Shown: piece after piece, positions 28,196 to 37,488 of the stretch
How the letters are laid out: each line of letters starts with the position of its first letter
Numbering within the stretch: the first letter of the stretch is position 1
NCBI GenBank assembly: GCA_963678565.1
Contig: OY782875.1
Location: 1,860,001 to 1,924,000, forward strand
Direction: 5' to 3'
Source: SKHV01 sp963678565
Lineage (GTDB): Bacteria > Bacteroidota > Bacteroidia > Bacteroidales > Prolixibacteraceae
DNA length: 64,000 nucleotides
Program-made: the position numbers and the translations under genes
The notes under the pieces: generated by a model
Databases searched by the model: none
What the model was told of the DNA's origin: nothing
What the model saw: the letters and a program-made list of their open reading frames with translations, nothing else

Positions 28196-28669
28196 TTATA
28201 ATTTTTCGAATTTGTTGATTGCGTTTTTTACAAAGTAGATCGGCATATTAATCGTTGTTGCAATTTGTTTAATGTTCATGTTTTCACTTTCTAATCGGTA
28301 GGCTAAATACTCCATTGTTTCACCAACCTCGATGATATGCTTATCTGGATCATAGAATCTTACAACTTTCTGTCTCCAAGGTTGTTCTTTGGCCTCGTGA
28401 ATTAAAACGATATTGTTTTCCTTTAATCGCTTTTCAATAATCTCAACATTGTCGTATTCAAAATAAAGTTCAAAATTATTTGCTCCATTTTGAATTTTTC
28501 TATTTCCAATTAAGTCTTTAAAATGAGATTGTAGGTGAATTGCAAAATCGCCATGAAAGGTTATATTTTCACCGAAATCATACTTTACTTTTTGAAATAG
28601 GATGCGCTCATAAAAATCACGTGATCGTTTTATATCACTCACGCTTATTAACGGACAGATAAATTTCAT
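28196..28669 (-). CDS. VOC/glyoxalase-like protein with short C-terminal HTH-like tail
   Basis: 157 residues. The first 120 form a VOC fold (ICPLISVSDIKRSRDFYERIL, VVRFYDPDKHIIEVGETME). The last 30 (NMNIKQIATTINMPIYFVKNAI) look like a helix-turn-helix. Metal ligands are incomplete, so binding rather than glyoxalase activity is possible. Its start overlaps the stop of the upstream membrane gene by 4 bp, so the two are translationally coupled. Confidence 0.8.
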   Translation of the reverse strand: MKFICPLISVSDIKRSRDFYERILFQKVKYDFGENITFHGDFAIHLQSHFKDLIGNRKIQNGANNFELYFEYDNVEIIEKRLKENNIVLIHEAKEQPWRQKVVRFYDPDKHIIEVGETMEYLAYRLESENMNIKQIATTINMPIYFVKNAINKFEKL

Positions 28670-29184
28670 AAATCTATTGCTTTCTGTTTCTTGTCAACAA
28701 ATTTGACAATGTATTTGCTGTTGGTCATTAATAGGTATCCAAGAAGTGTTTTGATTGTATGAAAGATGATATAAGCAGAATTTGGACTTTCTCTAAATAT
28801 TGTTTTATCCTGAAACAGTTGAAAAATTTGCTGGCAAAGTTGAGGTAAACTGTTAATGAAAATTATAGCACCAATTACAATACTTGCAACACTTATAATG
28901 GTAGAGCTCTTTATATTTAAATCAATTTTATCCTGATTAAATCCTTTATCAAGGTGGAATACATCGATAATTCTGGCTGATTTAAAAATAAGCAGCCAAA
29001 AGATTAAAATATAGATCAATAGTATCAATAAAATGAAAATAGAAAGAATGATTATATTTCCTTTATTCTCTGATGAATTATATTGTATCATCGAAATTAT
29101 TTGAGGAATGAATTTAAAGAGGCTAATCATTAGCGACATGCCTACAATTTTAATAATGATAGTCCACAAAGTTCTGATTGACAT
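28666..29184 (-). CDS. Four-helix membrane protein, DUF2975-like, unknown function
   Basis: 172 residues with four TM helices (about 8-30, 45-68, 95-113, 135-155). The layout resembles DUF2975-type proteins, often found with a small HTH partner; here the downstream overlapping gene is a VOC protein with an HTH-like tail. The resemblance is by overall layout only. Confidence 0.6.
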   Translation of the reverse strand: MSIRTLWTIIIKIVGMSLMISLFKFIPQIISMIQYNSSENKGNIIILSIFILLILLIYILIFWLLIFKSARIIDVFHLDKGFNQDKIDLNIKSSTIISVASIVIGAIIFINSLPQLCQQIFQLFQDKTIFRESPNSAYIIFHTIKTLLGYLLMTNSKYIVKFVDKKQKAIDL

Positions 29185-29365
29185 GATTCCGAGGTTAAGA
29201 GGGTTAATAACGTTATATTATATTGTTTCTAAAGATATTATTTTAATTTCAGAATTGAAGTACAAGAATGATTTCAGTTTTAATAATTCCTTTTCTTTTC
29301 AAATTTCTTTCAAAAGGTGAGATTACCGAGGGGAAAGATAGAATAACATTGCCCTTTATGTTTTC

Positions 29366-29731
29366 TTAAAGAGCCAATAATTGGAATAGAATTATTATAG
29401 CAAAAATTACAAATTGAGGAACAGTAACTTTAAATACTTCCCGATGAATAAATGCAGCGATTACCAAACTTGTAATGAAATTGATTAGAATAATACCAAC
29501 AGGGAAGTAGGCCGAAATTCCGTGAAGTTGAATCACATTTGTGGCAAGAAGAACTTGAATTACACCAACCGCGAGTAGTATAACTCCTCCTTGAAATATC
29601 ATAATTCGTAAAGAGCCAATCATGATTGGGTCATCGGTAATTCTTTTCAATTCTGGTACTTGTTTTTGTTCACCATAAATATTGTGTGCAATACTTATTA
29701 AAATGATTAATATGCCTGCTGCTAATCCCAT
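29366..29731 (-). CDS. Small four-helix membrane protein, unknown function
   Basis: 121 residues and four hydrophobic helices with an amphipathic linker (GEQKQVPELKRITDDPIMIGS). No family is recognised. The gene stands alone in a run of minus-strand small membrane-protein genes. The ATG is clear and hydrophobicity is consistent throughout. Confidence 0.6.
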   Translation of the reverse strand: MGLAAGILIILISIAHNIYGEQKQVPELKRITDDPIMIGSLRIMIFQGGVILLAVGVIQVLLATNVIQLHGISAYFPVGIILINFITSLVIAAFIHREVFKVTVPQFVIFAIIILFQLLAL

Positions 29732-29847
29732 CGGTTGTTTTATTTTATATTTAGAACTTGTTATCCTTTAAGGTTGAAATTAGAAAAAAATCACAAATTT
29801 TCTATCATTAGTTCTCTGTCGTTTAATTTCATAGGCAAATGTATTTG

Positions 29848-30738
29848 TCAAAATGCAATCCCATTTTGTGTTACAACTAGCAAAATCATTCCAATTGAAA
29901 ATGCAAAAACAACAATTGAATAAATAAATACAATTGCTAGGAATTTAAATATGGCTTTTATTGTTTTTTGTTTGTACAGAATTTTATGACCAATGATAAT
30001 GTAGATGGGGATAAGAAGTAAAAGGAAGTTTCTAAATGGTTTAGTAAAATCGTCTGCTATTAGCGATAATGTTAGCATAATAATCAGCACCACAAACATA
30101 AAGGCATGTTGATTAATAGCCATGATGAAATGTGTGATATAGTAACGCTGTTTTTTGCGATAAAACAACCACAATAGAAAAGCATAAAAAGGCATAAGTA
30201 GAAACATTCCCCATGAAACATTATTGAGCAATTGTTTGACAAATATATCAGGATGCTCGTTTAAAAAATCTTTCTTAGCTTGTAGGTTGTCTTTTTCAAT
30301 GGGGGCCTTCAATGCCAAACTATCAATGTTTATACTATCGGAAACTAAGGGTTTCTCATCAATATTCGAGCTTTCAAAAATTATGAAATTGCTTTTTTCC
30401 ATACTCTTTGTATAGCGAGAAGTGTAAAGATTTAGCAGCAAGAAAAAAATGAAACTTATAAATACATAAAATCTAAAAGGAGGCATATACCGAACCCGAT
30501 GACCTTTTACATAGTCTAAAGCTAAGGTGCCTGGTTTAAACAATATTGCCACAAAGGTTTTCCAGAAGCGAGTATCAAAAGCAAACATGTTGCCCATGAA
30601 GTCGATAATCAAGAATTGAAAAGGCCGTTCAAATTCTTTTATCGACTGTCCACATTCGGGGCAATAATTACCTACAAAGTTTGTATCGCAATTTTTACAA
30701 ACATACTCTTTTGTGCTTCGCTCTTTATTTTTTGACAT
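29848..30738 (-). CDS. DUF3667-family zinc-ribbon membrane protein
   Basis: 296 residues. An N-terminal zinc ribbon (CKNCDTNFVGNYCPECGQ, Cys14-Cys31) precedes FMGNMFAFDTRFWKTFVAILFKPG, the hallmark segment of DUF3667, and about five TM helices. Family members are widespread in Bacteroidota and their role is unknown. The zinc ribbon faces the cytoplasm if the usual inside-positive topology holds. Confidence 0.87.
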   Translation of the reverse strand: MSKNKERSTKEYVCKNCDTNFVGNYCPECGQSIKEFERPFQFLIIDFMGNMFAFDTRFWKTFVAILFKPGTLALDYVKGHRVRYMPPFRFYVFISFIFFLLLNLYTSRYTKSMEKSNFIIFESSNIDEKPLVSDSINIDSLALKAPIEKDNLQAKKDFLNEHPDIFVKQLLNNVSWGMFLLMPFYAFLLWLFYRKKQRYYITHFIMAINQHAFMFVVLIIMLTLSLIADDFTKPFRNFLLLLIPIYIIIGHKILYKQKTIKAIFKFLAIVFIYSIVVFAFSIGMILLVVTQNGIAF

Positions 30739-30913
30739 TTACGCTGGCTTTTGGAACTTCATGAAATATTAAAGGCAATTTAGTTGATTGAGTTAATAGA
30801 TACAATACCAATTTAACTAAATGTTGTATGGTGTGTTTTTCTTAACATCAGTGTTTTTAAAGTGCTTATAATCCTTTTTAACGCTGATGTTTTATAAACA
30901 AGTAAGAATAAAC

Positions 30914-31330
30914 TTAGGATACTAAAAAGGCGATCAGTAGAAAAATACCAATGATTCCACCGATAATAAGAAGCCCGATCAGATACATTTTATATTGCCT
31001 GAAATCCCATTCGTTTTGTCCACCTCTATCTAAAGGAATTCCCGCTTTGATATAGGCTCTTCTAATCTTTTGCTCCTTGGTGGTTTCTTTGATTTCTACT
31101 TTCTTATTGTTCTCTTTAACGATTGATTCTATGTCCATTTCAGAATAAGGTACACAAAATAATTCTTTGTACGTGTTCAGGTTCTTCTTTCCTTGTTCAG
31201 GTTGCCAACCTTTGTAAAAATTGATAAACCTTTTGGTGCAATTAAAACACCAAGTATGACTATCGTTTAGAATCTCGGTTAAATAGCCGCAATGATTGCA
31301 TTTTAGAAAGTATCTATCAGAGTCTGACAT
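30914..31330 (-). CDS. Zinc-ribbon protein with one C-terminal TM helix
   Basis: 138 residues. The N-terminus holds CNHCGYLTEI and CFNCTKRFI (two CxxC pairs, about residues 10-36), and the C-terminus is a single TM helix (YLIGLLIIGGIIGIFLLIAFL). It looks tail-anchored. No named family. It is the second zinc-ribbon plus membrane protein in 1.5 kb, after the DUF3667 gene. Confidence 0.62.
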   Translation of the reverse strand: MSDSDRYFLKCNHCGYLTEILNDSHTWCFNCTKRFINFYKGWQPEQGKKNLNTYKELFCVPYSEMDIESIVKENNKKVEIKETTKEQKIRRAYIKAGIPLDRGGQNEWDFRQYKMYLIGLLIIGGIIGIFLLIAFLVS

Positions 31331-31436
31331 AAGTCAATTTTAAGTTTGTTGTCTTTTTTCACCGTATAGCAACTTCAATTAATGTTGCATTACTTATATT
31401 ATGGAATAATAACTTCTTGGTTAAAATATGAGTTTT

Positions 31437-32015
31437 TTATCTGAATTGTTTTGGTCTGTTTCCTTCGGCAGCTGATTGTACAATAGATTCAATTCTCTTC
31501 TTTCTTGTTTCGGCTCGTTTTGCAGTAACAATCCAATGCAGTAGGCCTCTTTTTATTGATTTTGTTTGGCGCTGGAAAAAATCCATCGCGTTTTCAAATT
31601 TGTTTAATTCTGTTTTTAAATCCTCAGGGAGGATCAATTTTTCAACATCATCCATTAAGGTCCATGTGCCATTTTGCTTTGCTCTTTCGATACTTTCGAA
31701 GCCGGCTTTGGTCATTTTCTTATTTTTAATGAGCTGATGAACCTTGTCTTTATTAATTTTTGACCAAGTACTTGTTGGATTTCTTTTGCTGAAATATTGA
31801 ATGTATCTTTCATCATCGAGCTTCTTTTTAGTGCTATCGATCCAGCCATAACAAAGTGCTTCATCTACTGCTTCGCTCCAAGTTAACGACGGAATTTTTG
31901 TTGATGCCTTGTAGAAAATAAGCCAAACAAACTGTTTTGATTGATGGTTTTTTTTTAGCCAGTTGCGCCAATCGGCCGGACTATTAGGACAAAATGTTTC
32001 TATTTCTTTTTTCAA
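31437..32015 (-). CDS. YdeI/OmpD-associated-family protein, TTG start
   Basis: 192 residues. EIETFCPNSPADWRNWLKKN, SLTWSEAVDEALCYGWIDS and YFSKRNPTSTWSKINKDKV are signatures of the YdeI (bacteriocin-protection-like) family. No ATG fits: the frame closes with TAG just upstream and the next in-frame Met is deep in the domain, so the TTG at 32015 must be the start. Function in stress protection is assumed from family name, not proven. Confidence 0.85.
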   Translation of the reverse strand: MKKEIETFCPNSPADWRNWLKKNHQSKQFVWLIFYKASTKIPSLTWSEAVDEALCYGWIDSTKKKLDDERYIQYFSKRNPTSTWSKINKDKVHQLIKNKKMTKAGFESIERAKQNGTWTLMDDVEKLILPEDLKTELNKFENAMDFFQRQTKSIKRGLLHWIVTAKRAETRKKRIESIVQSAAEGNRPKQFR

Positions 32016-32225
32016 TATCTATTCTAATTTAATTTGCTTAATCGTTCAATTGCCAATTTTCTTTCCTCTAAATCTTTGTTCTGGCTTTTTCTCTAAAGTT
32101 AGGATAATTCTACTTAATGCTAACCTCATGTTTTCGACTAACTAATTTGTCAATTTAGGGTTTTAAGAGTTTTTTAATCACAATATCTCTTTTTTTATGT
32201 TTAGAGTATATAAAAATTAATTGTT

Positions 32226-32696
32226 TTATTTTGGCAATACCTCTTTTAATTTAGAATGATGTTTTAGTCGCTTACCATCGTTGGTGGTATGTTTTCCTAA
32301 GGAATCTTTGGTTGATTGGATACACAAATACACCATGTCTTCGTCGGAAGTATTGCATAAACTTCTAATACCTTCAGGTGCTACTCGAATTACGCTTCCT
32401 TCTTTAATCGGGAAACAATCGTCGTCTACTTGGTAAAATCCTGAGCCTTTGAGGATCATATATGTTTCTTCGCCCTTGAAATGGATGTGAAAATATCCTA
32501 ATTCTTGTTTTGGTGGAATTGTAGTCAAAGAGATTTCTGTTCCTGTTGCTTTTGTTACTTCTTTTAAAAACAATTTTCCTTTAATTTCGGTCCCTAATTT
32601 CGGGTGAATCAAAGAATAGTTCTTTACTTCAGCTAGATCTCCAATATTGATAGCGGTGTAATTCTTGTTTTCTGATATTTTCTCTGTTTCTTTCAT
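32226..32696 (-). CDS. Cupin-domain protein
   Basis: 156 residues. A single double-stranded beta-helix (cupin) domain holds GYFHIHFKGEETYMILKGSGFY (metal-type His/His/Glu motif 1) and EGSVIRVAPEGIRSLCN (motif 2). Cytoplasmic small-molecule binding or isomerase/dioxygenase roles are possible; none is evident from neighbours. It is followed by a gap of 210 bp and then the YdeI gene. Confidence 0.85.
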   Translation of the reverse strand: MKETEKISENKNYTAINIGDLAEVKNYSLIHPKLGTEIKGKLFLKEVTKATGTEISLTTIPPKQELGYFHIHFKGEETYMILKGSGFYQVDDDCFPIKEGSVIRVAPEGIRSLCNTSDEDMVYLCIQSTKDSLGKHTTNDGKRLKHHSKLKEVLPK

Positions 32697-32739
32697 GAGT
32701 TCATGTTTTAATAAGGCGATTTATATTTTTTAATCAGAT

Positions 32740-33162
32740 TCATGAAATCCCCAATGTTTCTAAATGTTTAACTTCGTGATAGGTGAGGGTTGCTTTAATA
32801 CACTCTTTCAATTCTTCAATAGGTATTTTCTGATTGATTTGAAAAATAATGGCTCGTTTCCCTTCATATTGAAACTTATGATCGAAAACCATTCTAAATG
32901 TATCTACTAATCGGCTAGAGCATTGAAAATACATGGCATATTGATTTGGCGTTTTTTCCTTCCAATCCATTCGGAGGGTGCTGCCATTTTTAGTTACAAA
33001 GCTTGGTTCTCCCCATTTTAAGGTTTCTTGTAATTCATCAACACCTTGGGTTTCTGCGGCTGTTTCTCTTACCAATTCGCGAAGTTGTTGCATTTTTACT
33101 CGAATACTTTCGGGATAGTTTGCAAAAAACGTTTCAAATTGGAGGCTTGTAATAAGTTTCAT
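32740..33162 (-). CDS. DUF1801-family protein
   Basis: 140 residues. YPESIRVKMQQLRELVRET, ETLKWGEPSFVTKNGSTLRM and NQYAMYFQCSS match DUF1801 (YdhG-like) proteins, small cytoplasmic SH3-like folds of unknown role. It starts 6 bp after the DUF4419 stop, so the two are likely in one transcript. Confidence 0.85.
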   Translation of the reverse strand: MKLITSLQFETFFANYPESIRVKMQQLRELVRETAAETQGVDELQETLKWGEPSFVTKNGSTLRMDWKEKTPNQYAMYFQCSSRLVDTFRMVFDHKFQYEGKRAIIFQINQKIPIEELKECIKATLTYHEVKHLETLGIS

Positions 33163-33168
33163 TGTTTT

Positions 33169-34635
33169 TTATTGTTGAATATTAAGTTCTTTTATTCCTT
33201 CTAACTGCTTCTTACGTTTTTTTTTATTGGCAGCTTTTCTATTGATATACAAATCAGTATCTGGTAATAACTTAGCTACTCTTTTTATTTCTTTTTTAGT
33301 TATTTTTCCATTTAAATCTAGTCTTCCAATCTTAAGGTTCCCAAATTTGTTTTCAATCTTAATGTTGTCAATAAATGTTATTTCTATTACGCTTATTGAA
33401 TCTAAGTCGTAAATTTCCTGTGGAATTTCTTTTACTCTAATGTTAATTCCTCCTAGACCTAAACCATATTTATTATCAATCTTTAGTTTTTGTTTCGCAC
33501 CCTTTTTCTCCACATCTTTTTTCCTAATCATCCATGCAATTTTTGGCGTTAAGGTAAAATCATCTGAATTTTGCTCTAAACCAATAAATCCAGCCCAAAG
33601 TTCCAATGGAATTGTAATTGTTGTGTCGCTATTAGATTCAATGTATTTCAAGTCAACTTTTACAATCTCTTCGGGCAAGTTGTCTCCACCTTTTAATTCC
33701 TTAAGATTATTTCGTTTTCCATCTTTGTCGTATGGAAAGAATTTTACAATCCAACCATCTATAATTTTGGGAGCACCATAAGCTTCCTGAGAATGGTATT
33801 TAAACATATTTCTCCAGAAAGTTTTATCTATTTCTCCTTCTGAAGTTTTGATTATTTCTTTTAAAATTGGCTCAAGCTCATCGGTCCACCATTTCAAGTT
33901 GTATTTTGCTATGGCGTTGGTTTTTTTATAAATTTTCTCCCAATCTTCGGTTGTACCTTGCAAAGTAATTTCTGGAATTCCGCAAATCATACGTATTACA
34001 ACAAACTCAAAATATGGCTCCATTGCTTTCATAATTGTTAATTCTGAAGCAATTTTCTCTATAGGTGAAGTTGTTGAAAAGTCAGATGTTAGTATACTGA
34101 TCAATTCATCTCCTGTGTGTTCAGATATCTGCTTTGTGAAATCAGGAAAAATGCTTTCCCAAGCACTTGCAGGACTATCTAATTTTAAAGTATCATTTCT
34201 AACAATTAGTGATACTTTATCTTCAAAATCAACAAAATCTTTTCGCAACAATTCAGCATTTTCATTTAAATGGATTGCAAATCCTTGACTTATTAGCAAC
34301 CAAATCATATCGGGAGAGATCACGAAAGGTCTGTGATCAGCATATGCATTGTACATGCCATTAAAAAATGCATGATAACCCTTATAAACCAAACTGTCTG
34401 GTGCTTCACTTTTTGCAATAATACAATAAGGTATTTCAATGTTTTCTCGTTCAACACAGTGAGTATTCATTGATAAATCAGAAAGAATCAATCTTTTATA
34501 TATATCGTTGTATTCAAGTTTGTTGATTAATTTATCTGGTTTTGATAATTCCTCTACTTTGAATTTAATTTCATGTTGCCCCAATGCATTAATTGATATT
34601 GCAATAAGAAATAATAATGTTGAAAGCTGTCTCAT
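33169..34635 (-). CDS. DUF4419-family secreted protein
   Basis: 488 residues with a signal peptide (1-19, ending ALG). The HRPFVISPDMIWLLISQGFA block, EHTGDELISILTSDFSTTS and GIPEITLQGTTEDWEKI are diagnostic of DUF4419, a family found in fungi and bacteria with no known activity. The last 60 residues are Lys-rich and extra to the domain (ANKKKRKKQLEG). It heads a pair with the DUF1801 gene. Confidence 0.87.
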   Translation of the reverse strand: MRQLSTLLFLIAISINALGQHEIKFKVEELSKPDKLINKLEYNDIYKRLILSDLSMNTHCVERENIEIPYCIIAKSEAPDSLVYKGYHAFFNGMYNAYADHRPFVISPDMIWLLISQGFAIHLNENAELLRKDFVDFEDKVSLIVRNDTLKLDSPASAWESIFPDFTKQISEHTGDELISILTSDFSTTSPIEKIASELTIMKAMEPYFEFVVIRMICGIPEITLQGTTEDWEKIYKKTNAIAKYNLKWWTDELEPILKEIIKTSEGEIDKTFWRNMFKYHSQEAYGAPKIIDGWIVKFFPYDKDGKRNNLKELKGGDNLPEEIVKVDLKYIESNSDTTITIPLELWAGFIGLEQNSDDFTLTPKIAWMIRKKDVEKKGAKQKLKIDNKYGLGLGGINIRVKEIPQEIYDLDSISVIEITFIDNIKIENKFGNLKIGRLDLNGKITKKEIKRVAKLLPDTDLYINRKAANKKKRKKQLEGIKELNIQQ

Positions 34636-34793
34636 GATAGTTTCGTTTTTTTGTAATTGTTTAGTGGGGTTTGTTCGTACATTGCTTGTACGGATATTTA
34701 GATTTAGGTTGTTGGATTAATAATTTTCAAGAAGGCGTATTGTCAATTCGCTTGCAGCAATTCGTTGGAATATTCAAATATTGCTATTAATAT

Positions 34794-35609
34794 TTATCCT
34801 AAGGCAACGTCTAAGAGCATCATTACAGCAAAACCAATCATTGCTCCAATCGTTGAAAAATCGGTTTCATTTCCAGTTTGTGATTCAGGGATTAATTCCT
34901 CCACAACTACAAAAATCATTGCTCCTGCAGCAAATGAAAGCGCATAAGGTAATAATGGAGTAATTGTGAGTACTAAATAAGCACCAATCACGCCAGCAAT
35001 TGGTTCAACTATTCCCGAAAGTTGTCCATAATTAAAGGCTTTTATTCTTGAAAAACCTTCTCTACGAAGTGGAATAGAAACTGCCGCGCCTTCAGGAAAA
35101 TTTTGTAATCCAATCCCAAAAGCAAGCGCGATTGCTCCTGCGAGCATCCCTGTATCTGGGTTATTAGCTAAAGCACCAAAGGCAACTCCAACTGCTAATC
35201 CTTCCGGAATATTATGTAAGGTTATGGCGAGCACAAGCAAAACACTTCTTTGCCAAGTTGTTTTTACTCCTTCTGCCTTATCAACAGACAAGCCAAGATG
35301 CAAGTGGGGTAAGATTTTATCAACGATTAATAAAAATGCTCCGCCTGATAAAAATCCAACCACAGCAGGAACCCAAGGTCGGTGGCCACTTTGTTCCGAC
35401 ATTTCTATTGCGGGTTTTAATAAAGACCAAAAGCTTGCTGCAATCATTACTCCAGCAGCAAATCCCAGCATTGAATTAAGAACCTTTTGATTTATTTTTT
35501 TAAAAAAGAAGACCATTGATGACCCCAATGCTGTAACAAACCAAGTGAAAATAGTTGCACCAAGTGCAAGTAATATTGGGTTGTAATCAAGTAACCAATC
35601 AATTTTCAT
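34794..35609 (-). CDS. ZIP-family metal transporter
   Basis: 271 residues from the ATG at 35609; an in-frame TTG at 35636 is a poorer start. Eight TM helices; the metal-binding helix IV shows HNIPEGLAVGVAFG and helix V shows GLQNFPEGAAVSIPL, the ZIP (GufA-branch) signatures. Imports zinc, iron or manganese across the inner membrane. It lies alone and is not near the cation exporter of the first region. Confidence 0.93.
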   Translation of the reverse strand: MKIDWLLDYNPILLALGATIFTWFVTALGSSMVFFFKKINQKVLNSMLGFAAGVMIAASFWSLLKPAIEMSEQSGHRPWVPAVVGFLSGGAFLLIVDKILPHLHLGLSVDKAEGVKTTWQRSVLLVLAITLHNIPEGLAVGVAFGALANNPDTGMLAGAIALAFGIGLQNFPEGAAVSIPLRREGFSRIKAFNYGQLSGIVEPIAGVIGAYLVLTITPLLPYALSFAAGAMIFVVVEELIPESQTGNETDFSTIGAMIGFAVMMLLDVALG

Positions 35610-35695
35610 AGTATCGTTTTTAATATTTGATACCAAATATACTTATAATACCAATTTGAAATATAGGTAATCTACTTCAAACATCATCCTTCAGA

Positions 35696-35847
35696 TTAAT
35701 GCAAATAATTTTTATTGTCAATGTATTTTGATATAGATCGGGGCAAATAATCCACTTTTCCACACTTTGGACAAAGATAAATATCGAAGGCCTCTCTATT
35801 TATAAAAGCTTCAAATAGAGTTCCAAGAATACCAATTTTACATTTTT
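35696..35847 (-). pseudogene. Remnant of a zinc-ribbon gene
   Basis: The 387-bp gap before the BNR_4 gene carries about 45 readable codons (CKIGILGTLFEAFINREAF, then LCPKCGKVDYLP and a stop) preceded by stops in the same frame. This looks like the C-terminal half of a small zinc-ribbon protein whose N-terminus is lost. The rest of the gap shows nothing. Confidence 0.5.
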
Positions 35848-35996
35848 AATCAGTTTATCAAGTGACTTTTTCTAAGAGTGAATCTTCTAAAACCAAAAGG
35901 TAATTCAATTCATCTTATTTTATAATAATATTTATTTAAAAATTGCTTCGCTGGCTCAATTCAAATAGGGCAGAGTAAACTGTTAATCTGTACGTT

Positions 35997-37295
35997 TTAT
36001 TCTTCAATTAGGTATTTAATGTTAGACTTATAATCGGTATAATGAACATACTTTTCATTTTCCATCCACAATAATACGGTTTTATTCTTCTTTTTCATAT
36101 TGCGTGGAATGTAAGGACGTACATTGTCAAATTTAGAATCTTTTGTTATTGCAGTGGTTTCCCAAGTCTCCCCATTATCTTGGGTTACATATTTTTCAAT
36201 TTCGAAAATACCATTTACTTGCTTTGATAAATAAACAATATTGTGTTTCAAGGGATGTACTGTTAAACCTCCCGAGTAATGTGGTTCGCGCTCTCTTCGT
36301 CCTTCAGGGGTTTGTGGAAACCAACGACCTGAATTGCAAATTTGGTGATCGTGCCACTCTTTGCCATCAAAGATTGCATAATAGTATAAGTGTTCTTGTT
36401 CGCTAGGGTAGCGTGCATATAAAATTGTTGGATTGCCTTTTTTATCGGCAACAATATCGTATACCCAAGCTCTTCCTGTTTCTTCAGTTGCTTTATAAAC
36501 TACAGTTGCATCAGTTGGTTTAAATGGAATTTCATCTAAATTACAAATTTTAGTACCGTCTAATTTCCAAAAAGCCTCGTCTTCGTAGTATGCGTAATAA
36601 ACTGAATTGGTCTTCTCTTGACGCGGATGCCCATCCGTCATAATAATATGAATTCGAGATTTTCCATCTGAAAAGTATTTAACGTACGGGCGATTATTGT
36701 GTCTAAATCCTTGTTCCGCAATAAAAACCTTTGATTGTGTGAAAGTTTCACCATTGTCATCGGACCACATAATGTTCGGTTTGAAACCAGTCCATCTACC
36801 TAAAACGTAAATCCGATTATCCTCTTTTTTCAGTTGGTATGGGTTGGCATAAGTTACTTGGCGATGTGGGTATTTCTCTAACTCTTTCTTGTTTATTGGA
36901 TCAAAGGTGGTAATATCTCCAAATATTTTGTCAGAGTTTTCGTCGCTTTTGTGCCAATACATGTTTAGTCCGCAATGTTTTGCATAAAAAACCATTAAGC
37001 TTTTGTCTTTTAATTGCATAAATGCAGGGTGATCATGATCATCGTATTCTAATTGATCATATAATATTTCTGATTTAATTGCTCCAGTTTCTAAGTCTAA
37101 CTTTGAACTTTCAATTGAACCATCTGATTTTACCCAACCAGTTAGTACACTGTTTTTTTCACCTTGAACATAAATAGCACGCGGATCTGAAAACCAACAC
37201 CAGGCTCCATCGTTGTTTAATGTTTTAATTTCGTTTTGTGCAATCAATAGGTTCGTTGCAAACAAAAGAACAATAAGTAAAAGTCGTTTATGCAT
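35997..37295 (-). CDS. Secreted BNR_4 propeller protein, polysaccharide-lyase-like
   Basis: 432 residues with a signal peptide (1-19, ending LLIAQ). A beta-propeller with BNR/Asp-box blades (MWSDDNGETFTQ, YVTQDNGETWETT) matches BNR_4. Its DDHDHPAF and KYFSDGKSRIHIIMTDGHPR segments resemble the BNR_4 group that includes ulvan lyases (PL24/PL25), so cleavage of uronate-rich glycans is a reasonable guess. It is divergent from a membrane winged-helix regulator with a palindrome between them. Confidence 0.85.
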   Translation of the reverse strand: MHKRLLLIVLLFATNLLIAQNEIKTLNNDGAWCWFSDPRAIYVQGEKNSVLTGWVKSDGSIESSKLDLETGAIKSEILYDQLEYDDHDHPAFMQLKDKSLMVFYAKHCGLNMYWHKSDENSDKIFGDITTFDPINKKELEKYPHRQVTYANPYQLKKEDNRIYVLGRWTGFKPNIMWSDDNGETFTQSKVFIAEQGFRHNNRPYVKYFSDGKSRIHIIMTDGHPRQEKTNSVYYAYYEDEAFWKLDGTKICNLDEIPFKPTDATVVYKATEETGRAWVYDIVADKKGNPTILYARYPSEQEHLYYYAIFDGKEWHDHQICNSGRWFPQTPEGRREREPHYSGGLTVHPLKHNIVYLSKQVNGIFEIEKYVTQDNGETWETTAITKDSKFDNVRPYIPRNMKKKNKTVLLWMENEKYVHYTDYKSNIKYLIEE

Positions 37296-37362
37296 TTCTT
37301 AAATTATTAGTTTTAATTACTAAATATGATCAAAATTGGTGGTTTATGAAAAATAAACGTGA

Positions 37363-37389
37363 ATTAAACGGTAGGTGTAACCGTTTAAT
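37363..37389. promoter_or_regulatory. Perfect 10-bp inverted repeat between BNR_4 and regulator genes
   Basis: ATTAAACGGT and ACCGTTTAAT, with a 7-bp spacer, lie 68 bp upstream of the BNR_4 start and 99 bp upstream of the regulator start. No T-run follows. This is the most likely operator of the divergent pair; the regulator at 37489 is the obvious candidate to bind it. Confidence 0.6.
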
Positions 37390-37488
37390 GTAAGTCTATT
37401 AGTTTGATCGATAATTGATTATATTTGCTTTTGTATTACAGTTATAATTACACCTTTAAAAATCAATATTTATTATATTTCCGGTTTA

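Noticed and set aside
34660..34710. CGTAC/GTACG mini-hairpin upstream of the DUF4419 gene
   Set aside because: The 5-bp stem is too short to separate from chance in this much sequence.
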